The notes beneath the pieces were generated by a model. The model was not told the origin of the DNA. It did not search any database and worked only from the letters and a program-made list of their open reading frames with translations. A DNA stretch of 7,597 nt. It comes from DASZHJ01 sp035581425 (GTDB lineage Bacteria > Pseudomonadota > Alphaproteobacteria > ATCC43930 > CGMCC-115725). Shown piece after piece: positions 1 through 5,996 of the stretch. Numbering within the stretch: position 1 is the first letter of the stretch; the number at the start of each line of letters is the position of its first letter. Location: contig DATJVP010000131.1 of assembly GCA_035581425.1 (NCBI GenBank), forward strand, positions 1-7,597. Reading direction: 5' to 3'. Both the position numbers and the translations under genes were made by a program.

Positions 1-1
1 C

Positions 2-382
2 CTCTACCTGCCGCGCCTCGACACCGCCGGATTCATAGCGGCGATGGGTCAATGCGACGTGATCCTCGACAGCATCGGATGGTCCGGCGGCAATACCACG
101 CTCGAAAGCCTCGCCCATGCATTGCCGATCGTGACCATGCCAGGAGAGCTGATGCGCGGGCGGCATAGCGCGGCGATTTTGCAGATGATGGGCGTCACCG
201 AGACCATCGCGGATTCACTCGACGACTACGTCGAGATCGCTGCGCGCCTCGGACGCGATCTCGACTGGCGGAATGCGGTGCGCGAGCGCGTCGCGGAGCG
301 AAAGCAGGGCGTCTACCGGGACCGCACCTGCATCGCGGCGCTGGAGGAGTTCCTGATCCGCGTGGGGCGGAAAGCTTCCTAG
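2..382 (+). CDS. GT41-family (SPINDLY/OGT-like) glycosyltransferase, C-terminal fragment
   Basis: The reading frame is open from base 2 to a TAG at 380-382 and gives the last 126 residues of a longer protein. It contains DVILDSIGWSGGNTTLESLA, followed by a LPIVT segment, a G-x-x-x-R-x-R-like stretch (GELMRGRHSAAIL), a GV-E-IA segment and a closing helix. This matches the C-terminal UDP-sugar-binding half of bacterial O-GlcNAc-transferase-like proteins, in which a D-x-x-x-Gx-TT-E/D-x-L motif and a GxxxxxR motif are typical. Family members usually carry N-terminal TPRs and glycosylate proteins or glycans from nucleotide sugars; those parts lie outside the window. The upstream part is missing only because the window begins here, so this is not evidence of truncation. 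The gene ends on a CTAG shared with the convergent deacetylase-like gene. The family call is confident; acceptor and donor sugar cannot be told. Confidence 0.85.
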   Translation, partial: LYLPRLDTAGFIAAMGQCDVILDSIGWSGGNTTLESLAHALPIVTMPGELMRGRHSAAILQMMGVTETIADSLDDYVEIAARLGRDLDWRNAVRERVAERKQGVYRDRTCIAALEEFLIRVGRKAS

Positions 383-1251
383 CGGGGCCGCTCGCGGAGA
401 TACCAGTCGAGGATCTGCTCACCGTTCCAGAAGACGACGCCGGGATGGCCGCTCGCGTATTCCAGGAACGCCTCGAGGTAGGCGATCCGATGCGGGACGC
501 CGCTGATATAGGGGTGGATCGCGAAGGAGAGAATTTTCGCGCGCGTCGCGCTTTCGAGATAGAGCCGGTCGAATTGGGCGCGCGCGCGGATCAGGAATTC
601 CTCGGCGCTGTGGTGCTGGACGATCATCATGGGAATGTCGTTGAGCTCGACCGTGTAGGGAAGCGTCACCAGCGGCCCGTGCGCGGTCGCGATCTCCGTG
701 GGCTCGTCGTCCCAGACCCAGTCGCCGATGTATTTGACGCCGGCCTCGGCGAGAAGATCGGGCGTCTCGTAGGTCTCGGTGAGGCCGGGGCCGAGCCAGC
801 CGACGGGGCGCCGCCCCGTGAACTTCTCGAGGCTCGCGAGCGATCGCGCGATGAGCGCGCGCTGATCCTCGACCGCGTGGATCGGCATCTGCACGTAGCT
901 GTGGCCCATGAACTCCCAGCCGCGCTCGAGCGCCGCGCGCGCGACACGCTCGTAGCTCTCGGTGACCTTGGCGTTGATCGAGAGCGTGGGCGCGATGCCG
1001 TAGCGGTCGAAGGCCGAGAAGAAGCGCCAGACGCCAACGCGCATCCCGTATTCGTGCCAGCTCCAGTTCGGCACGTCCGGCACCAGCGAGACGCCGGTCG
1101 GCGCAGGCAGCACCTGCCGCGCCATCGCGCGCTCGATCTCCCAGACTTCGAGGTTGACGATCGGCCAGATCACGAGCCGCACGCCCTCCGGCAGCCGCAG
1201 CGGCGGCCGATCGACGATGGCGGAAAAGGGGGCTCGCTCCGTGGGCTTCAT
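379..1251 (-). CDS. Polysaccharide deacetylase-fold (CE4/PuuE-like) protein
   Basis: 290 residues with a NodB/CE4-type barrel layout. RPPLRLPEGVRLVIW opens the domain, followed by VNLEVWE (33-38), a W-HEYG-RVGVWR segment (64-76), EFMGHSYVQ (113-121), GRRPVGWLGPG (146-156), YIGDWVWDDEP (174-184) and FAIHPYISGVPHR (243-255). This pattern is typical of the PuuE-like branch, which includes allantoinases and cyclic amidases recruited from polysaccharide deacetylases. The canonical TFDD metal/catalytic motif reads VNLEVWE and the HxxxH motif reads HSYVQ, so two usual metal ligands appear changed. Hydrolysis of an amide in a ring or an acetylated sugar is possible. The ATG at 1251 is chosen because GGAG lies 9 nt upstream; an ATG seven codons earlier (1272) has only a weak site. 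It is convergent with the GT41 gene and divergent from the GT7 gene, hence a single-gene unit in this window. The substrate is unknown. Confidence 0.82.
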   Translation of the reverse strand: MKPTERAPFSAIVDRPPLRLPEGVRLVIWPIVNLEVWEIERAMARQVLPAPTGVSLVPDVPNWSWHEYGMRVGVWRFFSAFDRYGIAPTLSINAKVTESYERVARAALERGWEFMGHSYVQMPIHAVEDQRALIARSLASLEKFTGRRPVGWLGPGLTETYETPDLLAEAGVKYIGDWVWDDEPTEIATAHGPLVTLPYTVELNDIPMMIVQHHSAEEFLIRARAQFDRLYLESATRAKILSFAIHPYISGVPHRIAYLEAFLEYASGHPGVVFWNGEQILDWYLRERPR

Positions 1252-1342
1252 GTGCGATCTCTCCAGCGACATCTCGCGTTCAATCCGACGCAGCGGAAAT
1301 GATAGGCTCGCTCAGCCTTGCGCAGAATACCCGCTTGTGTAG

Positions 1343-1354
1343 ATAGTCGACTAT
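1343..1354. promoter_or_regulatory. 12-bp perfect palindrome in divergent spacer (operator candidate)
   Basis: ATAGTCGACTAT is its own reverse complement. It lies in the 116-nt spacer between the divergent deacetylase-like and GT7 genes, 13 nt before the GT7 ATG. The spacer is less GC-rich than its surroundings. No convincing -35/-10 pair can be placed for either gene. The position would suit a dimeric repressor or activator site, but a 12-bp palindrome can occur by chance. Confidence 0.25.
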
Positions 1355-1367
1355 AACGACGCCCCAG

Positions 1368-2141
1368 ATGCGTGCCATGAGAGCGGTGATGCCGAAGAAA
1401 CCCGCCCGCAGCAGTCGCGACGAGCGCTACGGAAGGCGGCTCGCGATCATCGTTCCCTACCGTGCTCGCGCCGAGCAACTTGCGGCCTTCGTCCCGCACA
1501 TCGCGATGTATTTCCAGCGCGACAAGCTCGACCGGCAGATCGAGACCACGATCCACATCGTCGAGCAGAGCGGAACGGCGCCCTTCAATGCCGGGAAGCT
1601 CCGCAATTGCGGCTTCGCCCTCGCAAGGGATGCTGCGGACTACTGCTGCTTTCACGACGTGGACTATCTCCCGATCTGGGCCGATTACTCCTGGAGCCCC
1701 AAGCCATGCCGCCTCATCTGGCATGGGCTGACGCTCGTCGAGGATTACGAGAGCTTTTTCGGCGCGGTCGTGCTTTTCGACAATGCCGCCTTTCTCCGCG
1801 TCAACGGCTACCCCAACTGCTATTGGGGCTGGGGAGCCGAGGATTACGAGCTCGGCCAACGCTGCGTGCTCTCGGGCATCGGCTTCGAGTGCCGTGACGG
1901 CACCTACCAGTCGCTGCCGCACGAGCATCGGGGACTCACGCCGGCGGGAACGCACACGAAGGAGGCGCAGCGGACCTTTGCGCTCTTCGAAGGCCGGCGC
2001 ACGCGGCTGCGCGAGTTGATCGCCGAGGATGGGCTCTCGACTCTCGATTACCGACTCCTGCGAAAGACGCCGATCAGCATCTCCGGCAGGAAACTGCCGG
2101 GATCATTTCACTACCTCGTCGACATCGGCTCCCCGCCCTGA
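1368..2141 (+). CDS. GT7-family glycosyltransferase (beta-1,4-galactosyltransferase-like)
   Basis: 257 residues. It has the order of motifs known from animal beta-1,4-galactosyltransferases and their bacterial relatives: IIVPYRAR (27-34), FNAGKLRNCGF (73-83), FHDVDYLP (95-102, the metal-binding DxD), FGAVVLFD (131-138) and NGYPNCYWGWGAEDYELGQR (146-165), the acceptor and donor site hallmark. The fold would be GT-A, metal-dependent and inverting, transferring a hexose from a nucleotide sugar to a sugar or glycan. No signal peptide or membrane segment is seen, so a cytoplasmic enzyme is likely. Start choice is uncertain: ATGs occur at 1368, 1377 and 1389, and only 1389 has a purine-rich GAGAG a few bases upstream; the conserved domain begins well after all three. 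The 3' end overlaps the PPTase gene on the other strand by 68 nt. The donor and acceptor cannot be deduced. Confidence 0.88.
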   Translation: MRAMRAVMPKKPARSSRDERYGRRLAIIVPYRARAEQLAAFVPHIAMYFQRDKLDRQIETTIHIVEQSGTAPFNAGKLRNCGFALARDAADYCCFHDVDYLPIWADYSWSPKPCRLIWHGLTLVEDYESFFGAVVLFDNAAFLRVNGYPNCYWGWGAEDYELGQRCVLSGIGFECRDGTYQSLPHEHRGLTPAGTHTKEAQRTFALFEGRRTRLRELIAEDGLSTLDYRLLRKTPISISGRKLPGSFHYLVDIGSPP

Positions 2142-2919
2142 CCGGCCGCGGCGAGAACGCGGCGCAGGAGCCGATCCAGACCCGCGGAGGATGGCCAGCC
2201 CGCGGCGTCGCAACGGCCAGCGTGGAGAGGGTTCCGCCGGCGCGCGGGAGCGACCAGAGGGTGAGCCCCTCAGCGGAGATCGCGAGACGGCGACGCGCCG
2301 AGCTCGCGACCGGAAGGGAGACGACGACCTCCGAGAGCGGGCGTGCGAGTCCCGTGCCGAGCGCCTTGAGGACGGCCTCCTTCGCGGTCCAAAGCCGTAG
2401 GAACGCGCTGATCCGCTTCGATGGCTCGAGCGAGCGAAGCAGGGCCGTCTCCCTCGGCGCGAAATGGGCGGCGGCAATGGCGAGCGGGTCGAGCCGGTTT
2501 CGCGGCAGCTCCACGTCGACACCCAGGGGCGCACCGCGCGCCACCGCGACGGCCGCGAGATCGCCGACATGCGAGAGGCTGAAGCAGAGGCGTAGCCGAG
2601 CGCCCGGGAGGAGGCTCGGGCGTGTCTGCGGGGCGATTCGCGGCGCGAATTGCACCGCCGCTGCGCTGCAGCCGAGATAGCGGGCGAGGACCGCGCGAAG
2701 GAGCGCGTGGCTCCAGGCGAAACGATGCCGATCCCGGGCAAAGACGAGCCTGCGCCTCCGCCGCTGCTCCTGCCGATCGAGGATTGCGGGAGCGCCGCGG
2801 TTGCTCGCGAAGGGCGGCAGGCGCGCGAGAATGACGTGGACTTCGCCGCGGGCGAGCCGGCGCGGCGTGGAAATCCACGCCTGCAACGAGAGCTCCCGCA
2901 GCCAGCGCGCGCCGCGCAT
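2074..2919 (-). CDS. Sfp-type 4'-phosphopantetheinyl transferase
   Basis: 281 residues. It transfers the phosphopantetheine arm of CoA to a serine of a carrier protein, here most likely the carrier encoded upstream in the same operon. The family signatures are clear: an SLSH segment (114-117, substrate-contact region), GVDVE (133-137, Mg-binding acids) and WTAKEAVLKA (177-186) with W177, K180, E181 and K185. Length suits the Sfp/EntD group rather than the short AcpS type. The ATG is at 2919, 11 nt after the ligase stop, with an AGGA site 9 nt upstream that overlaps the ligase TAG. The open frame continues far upstream, but only as a shadow of the ligase gene. The last 22 residues, rich in Arg and Cys, are encoded opposite the 3' end of GT7 and look like an unconserved tail. 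It is the last gene of the operon. Confidence 0.9.
   Translation of the reverse strand: MRGARWLRELSLQAWISTPRRLARGEVHVILARLPPFASNRGAPAILDRQEQRRRRRLVFARDRHRFAWSHALLRAVLARYLGCSAAAVQFAPRIAPQTRPSLLPGARLRLCFSLSHVGDLAAVAVARGAPLGVDVELPRNRLDPLAIAAAHFAPRETALLRSLEPSKRISAFLRLWTAKEAVLKALGTGLARPLSEVVVSLPVASSARRRLAISAEGLTLWSLPRAGGTLSTLAVATPRAGHPPRVWIGSCAAFSPRPVRAGSRCRRGSEMIPAVSCRRC
2083..2100. other. Perfect stem-loop with GAAA loop inside the convergent gene overlap
   Basis: CCGGCAG, GAAA, CTGCCGG form a perfect 7-bp GC-rich stem with a four-base loop. The + strand transcript has a GNRA-type loop, and a T-G pair can extend the stem by one. It lies within the last codons of GT7 and just inside the end of the PPTase on the other strand. 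No T-tract follows on either strand, only ATCATTT on +. It may slow or terminate transcription where the two units meet, or simply reflect coding sequence. Confidence 0.35.
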
Positions 2920-2930
2920 GGCGTCTCGTC

Positions 2931-4391
2931 CTATTGGCTTTTCGCGAGAAGGGCGAGCGCCTTGCGGTCGACCTTGCCGAAGGTGGTGCGCGGAAGCTCG
3001 TCCACAAAGCGGATTTCCGCTGGCGTCTTGTAGGCTGCGAGCCGCGTGCGGCAATGCGCGAGCAGCGTCCCCGCCTCGACGGGATCTCGCCGCACCACGA
3101 AGGCCACGATCTCCTCGCCGAGCTTCGGCGAGGGTCGCCCCACGACGCCGGCGGCGGCGACCGCGGTGTGCTGAGCCAAGACCGCCTCGACCTCGTCGGG
3201 ATAAACGTTGGAGCCGCCGCGCAGGATCATGTCGGAGACGCGGCCTTTGACGTAGAGAAATCCCTCGGCGTCGAGCGAGACGAGGTCGCCGGTATAGTAC
3301 CAACCGTCCCGGAAGGCCTCGCTGGTGGCGGCCGCGGCGCCGCCATGGAGTCCGGCGGCAAGCGCGGGGCCGCGCAGCCGCAGCCGGCCGATCGAGCCCG
3401 TCGGGAGCGGCCGATCCGCCTCGTCCACGACTTCGAGCGTCCAGCTCCGCGCGGGCCTTCCGTCGCTCTCGGCATGCGCCGCCATGTTCGCGGGCGTGAG
3501 GGAGGAGATCGGGCCCGTCGCCACGGTGCCGTACATCTCGTAGAGATTGGGCGTGACGCGGGCGAGCGCCGCGCGCTTCTCCTCGGGGTGGGCCGGAGCC
3601 CCGCCGTAGAGCAGCGCCCTCATCCCCGGCAGCAGCGGCGGCGGCGCGGGATTGAGCTCGAGGAGCGTACGCAGCACCGTCGGCACCACGAATCCCGCGG
3701 TTGCGCCCGTGCGGTTCGCGACCTCGACGTATTCCTCGGCGGTGAAGAGTGCGGGATGAAGGATGACGGTGTCGCCGCGCACGAGATGCGCGAAGCAGTA
3801 GTTGCGCCCCGCGCTGAAAGCGAGCGGCGAGGCCGAGAGGTAGCGGTGATGGCCCGGCGGGAGGATCTCGTCTACCGGAAGCGTGCGCGCGTGCATCTGG
3901 CGATGCGTCACGACCATCCCCTTGACCGCGCCGGTGGTGCCGGAGGTGAGGCCGATCATCAGCGGCACATCGGGATCGCCGGGAAAGGCGCCGCTCGCGT
4001 CGGCGCGCTCGGCCGCCGCGTACCAGGCGGCATCGACGACCGTGGTGCGGCTTTCGATCTGCGCGCCCAGCCCCGGCGCCACCAGCACGAGCTTCAACCC
4101 GAGCGCGCGGACGATGCGCGCGCGCTCGGCCGGGGGCGCCCGCCAATCGATCGGCACCACCGCAGCGCCGAGCCGCGCCGCTGAGAAGAAGGCGAGGATG
4201 TGATCGGCATCGTCCCTGAGGCAGAGCCCGATCTCGTCGCCGGGCTTCACGCCGAGCGATCTCAGATGCGCCGCACCTTGCCGCGCGATGCGGTCGAAAT
4301 CGCGGTAGGAGAAAGCGCGCTCGCCATCGACGAGGGCGGTCTCGCCCGGCCTCGAGGCCGCATGAGCCGCGATGATGTCAGCGAGATTCAC
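2931..4391 (-). CDS. Class I adenylate-forming ligase (acyl-CoA ligase / stand-alone A-domain type)
   Basis: 486 residues. It activates a carboxylic acid with ATP to an acyl-adenylate and passes it to a thiol, either CoA or, by context, the phosphopantetheine of the operon's carrier protein. Motifs in order: LTSGTTGAVKGMVVTH (148-163, P-loop A3), YEMYGTVATG (284-293, A5), YTGDL (366-370, A7), GRVSDMILRGGSNVYPDEVE (383-402, A8 hinge) and PRTTFGKVDRK (467-477, A10) with the expected catalytic K473. Overall it is closer to CoA ligases than to NRPS adenylation domains, so the substrate is more likely an acyl or aryl acid than a standard amino acid; this is inference. The A5 motif is odd: the usual T-E pair reads V290-A291. 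The start is GTG at 4391, backed by GGAG 8 nt upstream; an ATG nearby is out of frame and closes after three codons. It lies 13 nt after the first thioesterase stop. Confidence 0.88.
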   Translation of the reverse strand: MNLADIIAAHAASRPGETALVDGERAFSYRDFDRIARQGAAHLRSLGVKPGDEIGLCLRDDADHILAFFSAARLGAAVVPIDWRAPPAERARIVRALGLKLVLVAPGLGAQIESRTTVVDAAWYAAAERADASGAFPGDPDVPLMIGLTSGTTGAVKGMVVTHRQMHARTLPVDEILPPGHHRYLSASPLAFSAGRNYCFAHLVRGDTVILHPALFTAEEYVEVANRTGATAGFVVPTVLRTLLELNPAPPPLLPGMRALLYGGAPAHPEEKRAALARVTPNLYEMYGTVATGPISSLTPANMAAHAESDGRPARSWTLEVVDEADRPLPTGSIGRLRLRGPALAAGLHGGAAAATSEAFRDGWYYTGDLVSLDAEGFLYVKGRVSDMILRGGSNVYPDEVEAVLAQHTAVAAAGVVGRPSPKLGEEIVAFVVRRDPVEAGTLLAHCRTRLAAYKTPAEIRFVDELPRTTFGKVDRKALALLAKSQ

Positions 4392-4399
4392 GCCGCCAT

Positions 4400-4403
4400 C
4401 TCC
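4400..4403 (-). promoter_or_regulatory. Ribosome binding site that supports the ligase GTG start
   Basis: GGAG on the - strand stands 8 nt before the GTG at 4391 and just after the thioesterase TGA at 4405-4407. The only closer ATG (4399-4397) is out of frame and meets TGA after three codons, so the GTG is the likely start. Confidence 0.6.
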
Positions 4404-4404
4404 G

Positions 4405-5190
4405 TCAGGCAGATCGCGATGTCGTCGCGAGCGCCTCGTCGATGCACTTCCTCATCCAAGCGAAGACCTCGGTCGATTGCGTCGTGAAGAGGTCGCTGTG
4501 CGAGCAGCTTATGGTGGTCAAATTCCAGGCGCCCGCAAGCACCTTTCGCCAAGGCCAATTGCGACGGAGGAGCATCTCGGACTGCTTCTCGACCGCGAGG
4601 ATCTCGACCCTGCCGAGATAGGGGGCCGCGAAGAACCGGTTGAAGGAGAGCTCCGTCGTGAGCGCGACCTCGACCGCGCGGTCGAATTGCTTGGGATCGT
4701 CGATGTCGAACGGCAGTTCCTCGGTGCGGCTGCGCGAATCGATGAACCAGTTCCGCACGTGCTCCCGGAGCAGATTGACCACCGGCGGCGTGAGCTTCTC
4801 CTCCGGCACGCCCTCGCCGGGAATGCCCGGAGGATCGACCATCATCAGCACCGGCGGCGGGACGCCGTCGCCTGCGAATTGCGCTTCGGTCCAGAGCTGC
4901 TGCGCGATCTGAAAGGCGACTAGCGCGCCCGCGCAAACGCCCGCGACGACGAAGGGGGGTCTGCCGCCCGCGCGCCGGATTTCCGAGAGGTAGCCCTGCG
5001 TTGCGTCCTGCACGGTGCGATTGGGCGGGCTCTTTCCGTCGAAGCCCGGCGCCTCGAGGGCGTATATCGGCTGATCTGGGCCGAGGTACTCCGCTACGCT
5101 TCGTCCCCTTCGGTAGGGAAGAAAGCCGTGCATCCCATGTGTGATGATGAGCGGCACGCCGCGGCCGGAAGCGTTGTGCACATAGAGCAT
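4405..5190 (-). CDS. Alpha/beta-hydrolase thioesterase, Cys-nucleophile type (downstream copy)
   Basis: 261 residues of NRPS/PKS-type thioesterase fold, which releases or transfers an acyl group from a carrier protein. An HG oxyanion-type motif is at 18-19. The nucleophile elbow is VAGVCAGAL (82-90), with C86 where Ser is standard. LMMVDP places D119 after the next strand, and CSHSDLF gives H231, so a C86-D119-H231 triad is likely. The order and spacing agree with thioesterases such as that of SrfA-C (Ser-Asp-His). It aligns without gaps over its full length to the neighbouring upstream copy, about 49% identical by manual count. The ATG at 5190 is chosen because the paralogue starts at the same residue and a GAGGGAGG site lies 8 nt upstream. 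An in-frame start at 5352 would read through the neighbouring gene and adds no conserved residues. Cys in place of Ser could favour acyl transfer over hydrolysis. Confidence 0.88.
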   Translation of the reverse strand: MLYVHNASGRGVPLIITHGMHGFLPYRRGRSVAEYLGPDQPIYALEAPGFDGKSPPNRTVQDATQGYLSEIRRAGGRPPFVVAGVCAGALVAFQIAQQLWTEAQFAGDGVPPPVLMMVDPPGIPGEGVPEEKLTPPVVNLLREHVRNWFIDSRSRTEELPFDIDDPKQFDRAVEVALTTELSFNRFFAAPYLGRVEILAVEKQSEMLLRRNWPWRKVLAGAWNLTTISCSHSDLFTTQSTEVFAWMRKCIDEALATTSRSA

Positions 5191-5198
5191 TCTCGGGG

Positions 5199-5206
5199 CC
5201 TCCCTC
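5199..5206 (-). promoter_or_regulatory. Strong ribosome binding site fixing the 5190 start
   Basis: GAGGGAGG on the - strand overlaps the TGA of the upstream thioesterase copy and lies 8 nt before the ATG at 5190. It decides between this start and a longer frame that opens at 5352. It is among the strongest ribosome sites in the operon. Confidence 0.7.
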
Positions 5207-5990
5207 AGCTCTCGAGCCGCGCCTCGGCCGGCGCGCCCGCGATGCGTCTTGCGATCCAGCCGAAGACCTCGGGCCGCCGGCTCGTGAAGAGATCGGGATG
5301 CTCGCAGGCGACGACGGTCAGGTTCCAAGCTCCTGTCAGAATGTTCCGCCATGGCCAGTTGGGGCGGCGGATCATGTCCGCGCGTTTCTCGATGGCCAGC
5401 ACCTCGACGTGGCCCGGATAGGCGGCAGCGAAGTAGCGGCTGATCGAGACCTGCACGAGCGCGCCGATCTCGATCGCGCGCCGGAGCTCAGCGGGATTGT
5501 GGAGGTCGACCGGACCATCCTCCTTCCGCTCGACGAGTGTGAGGAGCCAATTCTTGGCCTGCTCGCGCAAGAGATCGATCACCTCCGGGCGGAACTTCTC
5601 CTCTCGCACGCCGGCGCCAGGGATGCCTGGCGGGTCGATCATGAGCAGGAGCTCCGCCCTTGAGCGCTCGCCGGCGAAGTCCGCCTCGGTCGTGAGCTGC
5701 TGCGCCAGTTGAAACGCGACGAGGCTGCCGCCGCAAACGCCGGCGACGGCGAGGGGGCCCGTCAGGCCCGCGCGGCGGAGGTCGCCGATGTATTCCCGCG
5801 CGGCCTCGTGGATGGAGGTGCAGGGGAGTCGGCTGCCGTCGAAGCCCGGCGCCTCGATCGCATAGAGCGGTTGATCGGCGCCGAGATGCTCCGCGAGCTG
5901 CCGCCCCCGATGGAAGGGGCATACTCCGGCGTCGCCGTGCAGCAGCACCAGGGGACGGCGGCGTCCTTCGGTGTTGTACTGGAAGAGCAT
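5205..5990 (-). CDS. Alpha/beta-hydrolase thioesterase, Cys-nucleophile type (upstream copy)
   Basis: 261 residues, the same length as the next gene and aligned to it from first to last residue without a gap. It shares EAPGFDG (46-52), the elbow VAGVCGGSL (82-90) with C86, DPPGIPG with D119, the NWPWR segment (211-215) and CEHPDLF with H231. The likely role is release, transfer or proofreading of an acyl chain on the adjacent carrier protein. The copies differ most at residues 51-62, 151-180 (the lid region of such enzymes) and the C-terminus, which suggests different substrates or acceptors. The ATG at 5990 follows the carrier stop by 6 nt. GGAG abuts the ATG directly, and a better placed AAGGG lies about 10 nt upstream, so translation may depend on coupling to the carrier gene. 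An acyltransferase with this fold is an alternative. Confidence 0.88.
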   Translation of the reverse strand: MLFQYNTEGRRRPLVLLHGDAGVCPFHRGRQLAEHLGADQPLYAIEAPGFDGSRLPCTSIHEAAREYIGDLRRAGLTGPLAVAGVCGGSLVAFQLAQQLTTEADFAGERSRAELLLMIDPPGIPGAGVREEKFRPEVIDLLREQAKNWLLTLVERKEDGPVDLHNPAELRRAIEIGALVQVSISRYFAAAYPGHVEVLAIEKRADMIRRPNWPWRNILTGAWNLTVVACEHPDLFTSRRPEVFGWIARRIAGAPAEARLES

Positions 5991-5996
5991 CTCCGC

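Noticed and set aside
445..1302. 285-residue + strand open frame opposite the deacetylase-like gene
   Set aside because: Composition is typical of an antisense shadow and no domain is recognisable.
1248..1955. 235-residue - strand open frame opposite GT7
   Set aside because: The + strand frame has all GT7 motifs; this one overlaps the deacetylase start and has no recognisable motif.
2920..4146. N-terminal extension of the PPTase frame upstream of 2919 (a 690-residue open frame)
   Set aside because: It runs antisense-free but in another frame through the ligase gene, is Arg/Ala-rich and lacks motifs; the PPTase proper starts at 2919 with a good ribosome site.
2934..4184. 416-residue + strand open frame opposite the ligase
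   Set aside because: Low-complexity Arg/Gly-rich shadow of a gene with full ligase motifs, caused by high GC.
5191..5352. Longer start (5352) for the downstream thioesterase
   Set aside because: The extra 54 residues overlap the other thioesterase gene, have no conserved content, and the paralogue begins exactly at the residue encoded at 5190.
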